Assembly: GCA_022606425.2 (NCBI GenBank) | Contig: JAHDVF020000509.1 | Coordinates: forward strand, 682,001 to 746,000 | Direction: 5' to 3' | DNA: 64,000 nt | From: Lepidostoma basale | Taxonomy: Eukaryota > Arthropoda > Insecta > Trichoptera > Lepidostomatidae | Part shown: positions 1-8,671 of the stretch, piece by piece | Position numbering within the stretch: the stretch's first letter is position 1 | Layout of the letters: every line of letters begins with the position of its first letter | Program-made: the position numbers and the translations under genes | Notes under the pieces: model-generated | Told to the model about the DNA's origin: nothing | Database searches by the model: none | The model's input: only the letters and a program-made list of their open reading frames with translations

Positions 1-194
1 TGCAGATATGCATTTGTTTAGAAATCTTTATTACTATAAAAATCTAAAGAACCAAAACATTTCGGAAATTAGTTTAAAAAATTATCTGGATTTTTTATGA
101 GAAAAAATATAGTTTCAGTGTTATTGCATGATTGAAATTAAAAACATATCAAGAACATAGCTAGTTAGCAAGAAATATTTCAAATGTTTTTATC

Positions 195-330
195 ATTTAT
201 ATTTATAATAAAAGAGAAATAAAAACACTGTACTTTGTTTTTATTTCTATTTTATTTTAAATATAAATAATAATAAAAATTAAATGTCTTACCACAAAGT
301 GAATGCTTCATACGAAAATTTGAGAAATAT
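195..330. repeat. Copy of the 'chronic CTGTACTTTG' fold-back family
   Basis: The stretch with AAAAACACTGTACTTTG, then AT-rich sequence and a TAATAATAAAAA run reappears at 39690-39910, where the two halves form a palindrome around a hammerhead-like core. Only one arm is present here. It lies downstream of the SH2 gene. Confidence 0.5.
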
Positions 331-764
331 TTCAATAGATAAATGAAATTTCTAATGAGATAACTAGAATGTTAAATAAATAACAATGTTTAAATGAAAT
401 AGGTTACTTTATTTTAATGAACAATATTAATCAACAGGTGACATTAATAATGTATCTTAAATAAATCAGCAATACTTTATAAACCTATGACTCATTTTGC
501 AATAAGCTTAAATGTTTTCTTAATAACAAATCAGTTGAGAAGATTGTCTGAAATGGATTCGATGAACCTTACAGACAATCTCGAATTTTTTGGTGTGCAT
601 AACTTCTAAAACTATGAATAATCAAAAGCATTCACATGTCATTCAAATGTCCAAAACACTGTGTGAAGCTTTTGTGGAATCACATTGAAATGTATTATAT
701 AAATTCATACTGCATCATATTGCACTAAACTCAGCGTCTAATAACAATTTATTCACAAACTGAA

Positions 765-974
765 TCACACATTGAGGTCAGCCATCATTTTTCTGAAGTC
801 TGCTAATGTGTTGTAGTCCGGATCGGTGTCAATGTCCTCGAAATCTCTGCTAGAGTCCGTTTTAGAGAAGCTTGGATTATACCGAGACAAGGATAGGGGA
901 CAAGGCAGAAGCTCGGGCATCACACTGTGATGAGTGATCAGCGCGGTAAGAGATGTGAATTCCTTTGTGAATCC
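765..974 (-). CDS. SH2 adaptor gene, terminal coding exon (second half of SH2 plus C-terminal tail)
   Basis: Last of seven joined minus-strand exons. An AG acceptor (complement of 975-976) follows a pyrimidine-rich tract, and the frame runs 69 codons from GFTKEF to a TGA at 765-767. It encodes the second half of the SH2 fold (LTALITHHSVMPELLPCPL), which resembles tensin SH2 domains in the 'SLSALV.HHS..P..LPC' stretch. A 39-residue tail rich in Asp and Ser follows and ends in MADLNV. Unlike tensins, no PTB domain follows the SH2. The tail has a tyrosine in an acidic setting (DPDYNTL), a possible phosphosite by inference. An AATAAA on the minus strand (748-753) lies very close to the stop; whether it is used is unknown. 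The splice and frame call is strong; the protein's name is not known. Confidence 0.85.
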   Translation of the reverse strand, partial: GFTKEFTSLTALITHHSVMPELLPCPLSLSRYNPSFSKTDSSRDFEDIDTDPDYNTLADFRKMMADLNV

Positions 975-1328
975 CTGTAAACAAATATACATCAATATTA
1001 GATAGAATTCAATAATTTACAAATACTTTTTAGCATGTAAAATTTATATATAAAAAAACACCATTTTACAATGGCGACACCAACGGTGTCAAATGAAACT
1101 AATTGTCTATCAAAGACGCAAACCAATAATATTATGTTTCATTCTACCATCCCAAAGATGTCGCTATAAGTCCAAATAAAACTTACAGCCTAATATTACA
1201 TTGCTTTATGCAATGTATAATTAAATTATATCAAAATTATTATTTATTTAGAAAAAAATTAATCCAATCCCAAACAATAATTACATTTATAATCTAAAAC
1301 AAATAAATATGGTCATATTTTTAATTAC

Positions 1329-1496
1329 CTTAATTTTGTATCCCTTACTAATATGAAGAATAAGATAATGTGCTATCCCGCTAGGCTGGAAGTCTCTAGG
1401 TACCCTGAGAGAGAGGGCGAAGCACCCAGCCTTGGTTGTGCTCTCGCGGACCATGAAGGCACCTATTGGTTGATTCCCCAAAACTTCCAAAGCAAT
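1329..1496 (-). CDS. SH2 adaptor gene, exon with phosphotyrosine-binding arginine
   Basis: Exactly 56 codons, phase 0 at both ends, with acceptor ATTACAG and donor GTAATT. It encodes the core of an SH2 domain: helix A (IALEVLGNQP), then the FMVRES strand. The Arg of that strand (residue 295 of the joined 403) is the invariant phosphotyrosine-binding residue of SH2 domains. Next come strands C-D (FALSLRVP and HYLIL, with the usual His at betaD4) and YKIK. No in-frame stop or missing key residue is seen, so the domain looks functional. The partner and pathway cannot be read from the sequence; SH2 proteins generally dock on phosphotyrosine sites at the inner membrane face or adhesion complexes. 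Closest resemblance by eye is tensin-type SH2. Confidence 0.88.
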
Positions 1497-2144
1497 CTGT
1501 AATCATATTTAATAATTTAATTGTGGTGCGATATGGAAAATTGTGAAATGATTCAATCAAGACTATAGGGATCTCGTAAGAAGTGTTAAATTTGTAAAAA
1601 AAAAAATATAACTGAATAAATCTAATTAATGCTATATAGATCTAAAAAAATTAAACATTATATGAGAATAAATATGTAGATAAGATAAAGTTAGCTTTCC
1701 ATTTTAGTATCAGGTTTTTATAAATTACCAAATCTATGTTTTCAGATTAATCATTTTAATATTTATCAAGCAAAAATGTATACAACATAAATAATTAATT
1801 AACAAGTCTCAAATCATGTTGGCAAAGTTAAAAACCATTTTAAATACAAATTTTGTTTCTTGCCCACATTTATAAATACACCTACAATTATACATATAAT
1901 TCAGCAATTTAACACAATAGTATGTGTTTCTTTACATAGGAATTTTAAAGAAAAATATAAATGATTAAACTGTATTTATTATTTGTCGAATAACTATGCA
2001 AAACTTCATATATAATATTAAGGCAAAAATATGAAGTAATACAAAATGTGTCAATCTTTGAAAAATGTAGAAATGTCTTTTTGGAAAAATGAGCAAATTT
2101 TTTTTTTAATGCTGGGTTCGGTAATTAATTAATATATAACTGAC

Positions 2145-2292
2145 CTCTCTCGGTATCCCGGCCTGGAACCACGGAGCCAGTCGGAGCTCGGCTTCCTCCC
2201 GGCTGCTGAGAGAGTCACTCCGGGCTGGCAGAAGGGGGGGAGATCCACTCCCGCCACATGAAGAACTGCTTGAACTTGGTATTCTTAATATC
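2145..2292 (-). CDS. SH2 adaptor gene, exon with Ser-rich linker and start of SH2
   Basis: 148 bases: one base completes a codon split with the upstream exon (AG+G, Arg), then 49 codons. The acceptor is TTCCAG and the donor GTCAGT. The frame gives a linker with a six-serine run, Gly/Pro residues and SREEAELRLAP, then WFQAGIPRE, the start of the SH2 domain where the conserved Trp sits. A run of seven G on the plus strand (2234-2240) makes a second frame look open upstream, but the frame used here is the only one that joins both neighbouring exons without a frameshift. The linker is probably disordered. Confidence 0.82.
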
Positions 2293-3145
2293 CTGGAACA
2301 ATCAGCATTTTATTATTATTATTTGAATGAACAAAGCAAGTATACAATGTATACATATGTGTAATTAAAGTTTAAAAAACTTTTTCTTAATTTGGATATT
2401 TTTTATAACTTATTTATAATAGCTTCTAAATATATCAAAACTAATTTATATAAGAATGAATCAAAACAGCTGTACTCCCTCTGAAAGTGAGAATCTCATT
2501 GCGAAACTAAATATGTTTAATTGAGTTTTTAGATAGCTATTCATTAAATTGTTTTCCAATAGATAAAGATAATTCCATAAGTTCTATAAGTTGTAAAAAA
2601 AAAAACTTATATTATAGTGAAAATAATTATAAGGGCAAAGGTGTGTCCACGTATGGTGTAACCTAAAATATAACATCCAGCACCCCTGCACGACACAAAG
2701 TCGGTCAAACTTTCCACCACATGTGACAAGAGAAAGGAGAGATAAGGGATTGTCATTGACACGGCGTAGAGAAGTAGGTATTAGTATTCTTATACCGACC
2801 CTTATGTAACAAAAAACTGAAGCATGGAGCTGCCTAACAAAGTGATAAATGAGATTTGTCAGATGTAAGATGTTTTTTTAAATGATTAGTGTTAAATTTT
2901 TATATAAAATGAAAAATACAAGGTGGACGAAAGGGTTCTGTACAGAATAAGTAATGAATCATTACAACAATGTAGAAATATGGAAAGAATGCATGAAGAA
3001 ATAATTGAGATAAAATTAAACCAAGAATATAATTGAACCAAGAAATACATGGCATGTCGTATGATGTAGTGAAGAAGGAACTATATCAGGATACAATAAT
3101 GTGGTGGTCTATCCTCTGATAGTTAGTAATTTGAATATAATTTAC

Positions 3146-3403
3146 CTATTCCTTTTATTATTATTTATCTTCAGAAGATCATTATCAAAATTAGAAGATG
3201 CTGTTTTATCAATGCAGGGAGATGCATTGTTTAAATTAACATTGTCTATGTGGATTCTCTTCACTGGTATGACTGCCTTCTGTATAGTGTCTTCCGAGAG
3301 AATTGTGTTATTCCTAGAGTCCTTCATCCCTGCCTTCAAATCAGAATCCGATATCGCCTCGTTCACATAGCCGCCATTTTGTGATGGAGGTTTGTGTAAA
3401 GGA
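3146..3403 (-). CDS. SH2 adaptor gene, linker exon
   Basis: 258 bases, one base plus 85 codons plus two bases, flanked by acceptor TTTTCCAG and donor GTAAAT. It encodes PLHKPPSQNGGYVNEAISD followed by a polar, Asn/Asp/Lys-rich stretch ending in NNNKRN. No domain is recognisable. The proline-rich start (PLHKPP) joins the preceding exon's DTPTS and could bind SH3 domains (inference only). An opposite-strand open frame covering the same bases is a shadow. Confidence 0.75.
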
Positions 3404-3774
3404 CTGGAAAATAAATAAAGAAAACAATTTTATTGAAACGTCCATTTTCACAATCAACATATATAGTATAAAAAATATTGTGGATTAACAACTTCGTTAT
3501 TTCAATTAACAAAAATGTTTTTATTATAATTATTATTAATTACATTATTTTATTAATTAATTGCATTTGATTTCATTTTGGTTTTTCTGGCATATGGAGA
3601 TTCAGTTCTTGTAGCTATTCGTTTGAGGTCTGATGAGAACATTATTGGAATGGTTATTTGGTGGGTTTTTTGTTAAAATTTAAATTGAACGTAAACATAA
3701 ATATTTTATTGTAAATAGTTAAATACATTTCAGCAGTATTTATATTTTATTTGATGATGATGTAAAACTCCGTC

Positions 3775-3962
3775 TGAAATTAATATGAAAGAAAACGTCC
3801 GTTTTTTTTAGAAGTTTTGTTATGTATTATGGAAATCACATGTTTCGTCTTGCTAAGACATTATCAAATGTCACATTTGATAATGCCATAGCAAGATGAA
3901 ACACGTCATTCTCATTAAATACAATAAAACTTCTGAAAACAGAGGTTTTCATTCGTATTTAT
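3775..3962. repeat. Palindromic fold-back repeat, family A
   Basis: Near-perfect inverted repeat: the left arm has GAAAACGTCCG, AGAAGTTTTGT and CACATGTTTCGTCTTGC, and the right arm mirrors it (GCAAGATGAAACACGTCATT, AAAACTTCTGAAAACAGA). The centre repeats TTTGATAATG on both strands. Other copies occur at 12500-12650, 14760-15010, 18645-18785, 26250-26350, 36630-36720, 37785-37990, 39915-40085, 40810-40960, 41970-42130, 54778-54990 and 63650-63960. Each arm has the layout TTGATAATG, hairpin GCC/GGC, CGAAAC, ATGTC, which is an eroded form of the hammerhead-like core. No coding capacity. Lies in the intron between exons 3146-3403 and 4180-4395. Confidence 0.85.
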
Positions 3963-4179
3963 CATATCATAACTTTTTTATTATATGAAGCATTTAGCTA
4001 TAAAATTCATTTTGTAAAATATGTATAATTTAGTACTACTATTATTAATATTTTTTGATGTTAAAAAAAATTGTATTGGGGTCGAGACAAAAATACAACT
4101 TTTTTTATTGAGAAAATTGTGGGGTTAATCCTTTTTACCCTTTCACAAACCACAAATTAATACAAAAAATATGTCTTAC

Positions 4180-4395
4180 CTTGTAGGGGTGTCCGGCACT
4201 AATGGGGTACTGTCCTCCGTGTGTGCTGCTTGTAGCATCAGCGCCCCCGAGAGCCCCAGCGCCAGGCGCTTCATCAGCGGGGGCTTATCGGCCAGCCGCT
4301 TGTATGAGTTCAGCTCCGTCGGTGAATTAGATTCCTCCGAACTGCTGGGACTCGTCGACTCTTGGATGTCTCCTTTCAGATTCGTAGATTTTAAA
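4180..4395 (-). CDS. SH2 adaptor gene, Ser/Pro-rich linker exon
   Basis: 216 bases (1 + 71 codons + 2), acceptor ATATTTTAG and donor GTAAGA. It encodes a Ser/Glu/Pro-rich part (QESTSPSSSEESNSPTELNS), then a conserved-looking block (YKRLADKPPLMKRLALGL) and an exit rich in Thr/Pro (STPLVPDTPT). GC content is far above the flanking intron, as expected of coding DNA here. Several SP and TP pairs could be proline-directed kinase sites (inference). Both exon borders are phase 2 and match their partners. Confidence 0.8.
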
Positions 4396-4494
4396 CTAAA
4401 ATATAAAAACGATCATCAACTTTATTGTCACAGATTTTAACTACACTTTGATTTATAATAATTGTTTATAGTGACAATATCATAGAAATAATAA

Positions 4495-4585
4495 TTCTTT
4501 TTTAAAAAAAAGACTAACATCGATGATTTAAATCAATGATATTAGAATTTATTTTACAATCTTCAATATTTTACAATCTTCAATA
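4495..4585 (-). repeat. SINE-2 tail fragment
   Basis: Contains 'ATCAATGATATTAGAATTTA' followed by TTTTACAATCTTCAAT, the same 3' segment as in the fuller SINE-2 copies at 7965-8165 and 42660-42845. The tRNA-like head is missing. The last part (ATTTTACAATCTTCAAT) is duplicated. Confidence 0.6.
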
Positions 4586-4644
4586 ATACTCGTATAAATA
4601 GACAAAAATCCGAACCAGGAAAGAGTACGATAATATTTTGAATA

Positions 4645-4910
4645 CAAGAGAGCGAGAGAGGAATAGTTCGATTCTTTCCGAAAGAAATTCGAAATGCACT
4701 CGATGCGCATGCCCGAAATCGTGGATTATTTAGAATTTTGTTCTGATTATTTTTGTATGACAGTAGTATAGAAAACAAAAGCAGGTCAATTTGGTATTGT
4801 TAATTTTTTATTGATTATTATTATTGATTACGATTGATTAGTAAACCAAGTTTAAAGGGTTGAAAATCTTAAATACTGTGAATATTTCACGGGTTGCAAC
4901 TAGTTGATAA
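4645..4910. repeat. Unclassified 270-bp interspersed repeat
   Basis: Shares a long colinear match with 32905-33215: GAGAGCGAGAGAGGAATA, GATTCTTTCCGAAA, GATGCGCATGCCC, TAAACCAAGTTTAAAGGGT and GTGAATATTTCACGGGTT appear in the same order in both. No terminal inverted repeat, tRNA-like promoter or coding region is seen. Both copies have diverged. Class unknown. Confidence 0.65.
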
Positions 4911-4954
4911 ATAAACTGTGATGCGTATGACAATAGTGTCTCAAAATTAAAACA

Positions 4955-5165
4955 GAGTGGTAAGAGTAATGACTGCCACACCGAAGGTCCCGAGTTCGAT
5001 TCTTGGCGATGGCAGTTCGATTGTCTTTGGTCTGGTTTCATTGTAATTCACGTTACAATAAAATGGCGATAGATTATATACCTATCACATGTCATGTGAA
5101 TCAATATAGTAGATCGAAATAAATTATAACCAGTAATTGGGTTAATTACCTGTTGTATACAAGAA
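4955..5165 (+). repeat. tRNA-derived SINE, family SINE-1 (partial)
   Basis: Starts in a tRNA-like region with an A-box-like TGGTAAGAGTA and a B box (GAGTTCGATTC), then the family body: CTTTGGTCTGGT, AATTCACGTTACAATAAAAT, CTATCACATGTCATG, TAATTGGGTTAATTACCTG. The B box marks an internal RNA polymerase III promoter. Eight other pieces occur in the window on both strands. It is a retrotransposed element, not a tRNA gene. Confidence 0.8.
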
Positions 5166-5214
5166 GAAGAAAAGAAAACAATGGATCATCTAACCGTTTA
5201 TTACTTTATTTTAC

Positions 5215-5440
5215 TATATAACGATTTCGATATTTAACGTAGGTATCATCAGAATGAATACAAAAGCTCTACGTTGATTGTAACACATGGCGATGCCAAC
5301 ATCGGTTGGCGAAACCGCAAATTTTATGTAAATACTTTTTTTATACCATATATAAATATAATAAAAATGGTGTTTTAAATTTAACAGTTAATAATGTTTA
5401 AGTATCACAGTATTGCCACCAGAATAAACAGTAGTAAAAA
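5215..5440 (+). repeat. Fold-back family B arm with hammerhead-like core
   Basis: Carries GCGATGCCAACATCGGTTGG then CGAAACCGC (5290-5318), the family B core seen best at 21311-21346. The family's 3' segment (TTAACAGTTAATAATGTTTA, AGTATTGCCACCAGAATAAA) follows. The core's first box is damaged (GGCGA instead of CTGATGA), so ribozyme activity is not expected. Confidence 0.6.
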
Positions 5441-5477
5441 AAATAACAGCAAATAAAACTTTTCACGAATCAAATTT

Positions 5478-5870
5478 ATGATTTTAATTGTTCGCAGTGG
5501 ATTTCTGATTTCATCCCTTATGTATAAAAGTGAAGCATGGAACTATCAGAAAAATAAAAAGAGTAGAATTAATCCAAATATGACCAATATTATGAAAGGA
5601 TCACTGCCTTGGTTTGGACACACGGAACTCGTGGATGAAGAAATAAATGTTAAGAAATTATATATTAATGATGTGGATGGAGTACGTAGTCAGATATAAC
5701 CGAGAAAATTGTGGCATGATCTCAAATTAATCAAATTTTAAAGGTTGACCATGTTAGAAGTCGAAAAAATCGACGTTCATGTATGACTCGTTGTTTGAAT
5801 GTGGAAAAACTTAGAAAGGTATCTCAGAATAGGGTAACAGTTCTACCTGCCTACATTTGGTTTTTGTTGT
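5478..5870 (+). pseudogene. RTE-like reverse transcriptase C-terminal fragment, decayed
   Basis: Recognisable as the C-terminal end of the RTE-like protein coded at 48353-49474. SEAWNYQKNKKSRIN corresponds to SEAWNWQKKDESRIN, then an internal deletion, NIMKGSLPWFGHTE, VKKLYINDVDGVRS, and after a stop WHDLKLIKF for WHDQINQIL. Several stops and frameshifts are present. It lies inside the host intron in the antisense orientation. Confidence 0.8.
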
Positions 5871-6850
5871 ATAAGGAATATTTTTTCGTTTAATATATTT
5901 TCGAAACAAAGCACATGGACGTTAATTGAAAACAAAACTCACAATGTCCTTGTAAAACGTTTAATAAAACTCCTCCTTTCTTGCAAGGACACTTTGCAGG
6001 CATCCATTTTCGGTTTATCGCCAACTTATTACACTATAAAACTAAAACACAACTCGGACTGTCTCCGGCACCGTCAAGTGTCAAGTAACAACTAATTGTC
6101 GTACTTATAATCAACACCCTCAACCCCTTGACGTGTTTGGCAGGGATCGATAACCATGAGAATTCGAACGGAAAAAATAAGTTAAACAATTTTAAATAAA
6201 TTTAGATCTTGGCTAGAGACCTACAAAGGTAAATGTTTTCGGATATATTAAAATCGTGTATTTTTTAAATACTACCAAGATACCTACGGCATAATGGTAA
6301 TAAAAATTAAGTCACATTCAATGGAAAAATATTTATCTTGATCATTTTTACAATTAAAATAGCAATTAGCAAGAATTAATAAAAAGTTTTAACTTATGCG
6401 TTAGTTGATAATCTGTTTAAGATTAAATTGTATTTAAAATATTATAGCTGGAAAGAAAAGTTTTTTTTTATACGAGTAGATTCCTCTAATTACCACGTAA
6501 AAAGTTGATTATTTGTATTAAACGTTTTTTTTTATCTTGATCATAATTGACCTACGGCTACAATTTAAAACCGTGATTATTAAAAATTATTATATTTCAC
6601 CAAAATTAAGTGTATTATATTCAGTTAAATTTATCTTACAATCACATATTTAAATTATATTCGAAAACGTTTTTTTAATGACACAGCACACTTCTTTTCA
6701 TTACAAAAATCAACAAATTTATTTTAAATTATTAAAACTGATAGTCAATAATGATAATTAAAAAAATATATAAAAAATCATTATAATAAATATAAAATTT
6801 TTACACTAGTTATTTGAGGTTTCGATCATTGAAACAAGAAGAAAAGATGA
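5870..6850. other. AT-rich intron sequence, nothing recognised
   Basis: About 1 kb within the host intron, very rich in A/T with short homopolymer runs. A slightly GC-richer patch at 5945-6170 has no open frame worth noting and no known repeat core. Confidence 0.5.
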
Positions 6851-6854
6851 AATT

Positions 6855-7345
6855 AATTTATTTATTTACATCATTAACGTATACTTTTTAACCATTTTTT
6901 TTTTCATCCATGCGCTCCATGTGTCCGAACCAACGCAGCGATCCTTTCATAATTTTGTTCATAATACCTTCTTCTGCTCTACATTTCTTTCTTATATCAG
7001 CATTTGAGATTCTGTCGTATATCGTTCTACCACACAAACGTCTTAGGTACCTCATCTCTACCGCATTTATTCTGCTCTCATCCTTCTTCTGCCAGTTCCA
7101 TGCTTCGATTCCATACATTAGGGTGAACGACCGTTTATATATTTATATTTATATATTTATATTTATAGGCCAAACATGGCATGACCAAATTAATCAAATT
7201 TTAAAGGTTGGTCATGTTAGAAGTCGGAAGAATCGACGTGCGTGTATGACTAGCTGTATGAATGTGGAGGAAGCTAGAGAGGTGTGCCAGGATAGAGTCA
7301 TATGGCGGTCCATTCTCTCTGGCTACCCCTACTGAGAAACAGCGT
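6855..7345. mobile_element. RTE-like copy with 5' inversion (twin-priming type)
   Basis: The right part (about 7173-7345, plus strand) codes TWHDQINQILKVGHVRSRKN and the following C-terminal end to SGYPY. The left part (about 6860-7133, minus strand) codes the segment just before it (EAWNWQKKDESRINAVEMRY, GSLRWFGHMER, VKKVYVNDVN). About 30 bp of the consensus is missing at the junction, and an AT dinucleotide-rich tract (7137-7170) sits there. A sense 3' part next to an inverted 5' part is the classic result of twin priming during target-primed reverse transcription. The 3' tail is GTTTGTTTGTTATT. Confidence 0.8.
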
Positions 7346-7964
7346 GATGGTTTGTTTGTTATTTATTTTATCATACGATATTATGTATTTTTTACATTTA
7401 ACTTCTATCGCGATATTTCAATAATCGACATACATATTTTTGTCAATAAAAATATTTTACATTGATTAAGAGTTAAGTAGAAACCTGTATGTTTATAAAA
7501 TAAATCAATATAAGAAGAGTGTGTTAAAATAAAATATCGACAACCTTTAATATTGAATATAATTGTTATAATCGTCCATTGTTGACGACCCCTATGGGAA
7601 TGGCCTAGCAGTAATAATGACTAACACTAGTAACGGCAATCACTTTATAATGACCTATTATTCATAGGAAGTGAGATGCGGAAGGAAACATGTCCGTTAA
7701 AACTGTAACGATGCGTCAGTGTACGATATCCCTTTAAAATACTGGGAATGTGTTGCAGTCCATTTTAAAAATAAACACATTCTTATTGTAAAAAATAAAG
7801 GGTACAGTTGTCTTCAAAAGCACAGTCATAGTAATTGCGACTTGTTTATTGTTTCTTGAACAATGATGTTATAAATAAATAATTAATACGAACGAAAACA
7901 TCTGTTTTATATTCATATACACTCGTTCGCTTTTTTAAGTTTCAGCCGTCCTAGGGATTGGTTC

Positions 7965-8165
7965 TTTTTTTTTGTTTTAAAAAAAAATACTAACATCTAG
8001 GATTTATATCAATGATATTAGAATTTATTTTACAATCTTCAATGTGAGCAGAAATTAGCTCATTATTATGAAGAAGGAACCTGGTCGTGTCCAGGCTTGA
8101 ACCCATGCCCCTGGATCAGGAGCCAAGCGTTCTATCCCCTAGACCACCACCCGGTTCGCAGCAAA
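7965..8165 (-). repeat. tRNA-derived SINE, family SINE-2
   Basis: Read on the minus strand it begins GGTGGTCTAGGGGATAGAAC (A-box region), goes on to GCTTGGCTCCTGATCCAG and has a B box (GGGTTCAAGCC). Then come GGACACGACCAGGTTCC, TTCATAATAATGAGC and a tail ending in an A/T run. The copy at 42660-42845 is nearly identical in layout. The head resembles a tRNA with a 'CTCCTGATCC' anticodon-arm region but has no tRNA 3' end. Lies in the host intron. Confidence 0.82.
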
Positions 8166-8261
8166 GTCCATAGTCGCATACTTGGTCCTTTAATGTGGTA
8201 GTTTACCGTTTCTTTCCACATTTTTGTAGAAAATAGATTATTTTAAACCAATGACCTTTAT

Positions 8262-8460
8262 AATTTTTTTTAGCTATTGATACTGACATGTGATAGGTAG
8301 CTAATCAATTGCCATTTTATTGTCCCTTGAATTCTACCAGTCCAAAGACAACATGAGAATTGTTTTTTTCACACTGTCATCACCAGGAATCGAACCCGGG
8401 GCCTTCATTGTGGCAGTCAAAGCTGCTGACAATCTGTCACGAAGGCCCCTTCTAACATGT
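8262..8460 (-). repeat. tRNA-derived SINE, family SINE-1
   Basis: On the minus strand: GGGGCCTTCGTGACAGATTG, a B box GGGTTCGATTCC, then CAGTGTGAAAAAAACAATTC, TTTGGACTGGTAGAATTCA, AATAAAATGGCAATTG and CTACCTATCACATGTCAG. The order matches the other SINE-1 copies. It ends close to the host exon at 8559. Confidence 0.82.
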
Positions 8461-8558
8461 TAAAATCATACATTGCATTATATTTATATGGAAAGGTATT
8501 TTAAACAATAATATATCTTGTGTCCTGTGAATTTTATTAATATTTTTTTTGACCTCAC

Positions 8559-8671
8559 CCATGGTTTCCTGGAAAATTGTGGGGGTAATGGTGCCGCAGG
8601 CCCGGAATAGTATTTGGGGCTCTGATACCCATCGTGGACAGGTCCGGATTCCGGTTATTGGTTACTTCCTT
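8559..8671 (-). CDS. SH2 adaptor gene, short linker exon
   Basis: 113 bases: 37 codons plus two bases of a split Gly codon (GG+T). Acceptor is TGTTTCAG and donor GTGAGG. It encodes KEVTNNRNPDLSTMGIRAP then NTIPGLRHHYPHNFPGNH. The upstream border is phase 0, matching the exon at 11834-11932, and the downstream border is phase 2, matching 4180-4395. No known domain; it lies between the PTB-like helix and the Ser/Pro linker. Confidence 0.72.

Larger units (their letters stand above)
4396..8558 (-). other. Intron of the SH2 adaptor gene, filled with repeats
   Basis: A 4.2-kb phase-2 intron between two linker exons. It holds SINE fragments (4495-4585, 4955-5165, 7965-8165, 8262-8460), a 270-bp interspersed repeat (4645-4910), a fold-back arm (5215-5440), a degenerate RTE copy (5478-5870) and a twin-primed RTE copy (6855-7345). 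No further coding exon was recognised; 5870-6850 is plain AT-rich sequence. Confidence 0.7.

Noticed and set aside
2234..2240. Apparent frameshift at a run of seven G inside the SH2 gene exon
   Set aside because: One frame starting at the acceptor hits a stop after the run, but the alternative frame is open across the whole exon and its split codon (AG+G) matches the neighbouring exon's phase, so no frameshift is needed.
3101..3370. Plus-strand open frame with hydrophobic residues
   Set aside because: Shadow of the minus-strand exon 3146-3403.
4171..4440. Plus-strand open frame with a Ser/Ala-rich product
   Set aside because: It is the antisense shadow of the minus-strand coding exon 4180-4395, whose splice borders and phases fit the gene.
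4955..5040. tRNA gene suggested by a B box
   Set aside because: The same head occurs in several copies attached to a common body, lacks a foldable tRNA 3' half and fits a tRNA-derived SINE.
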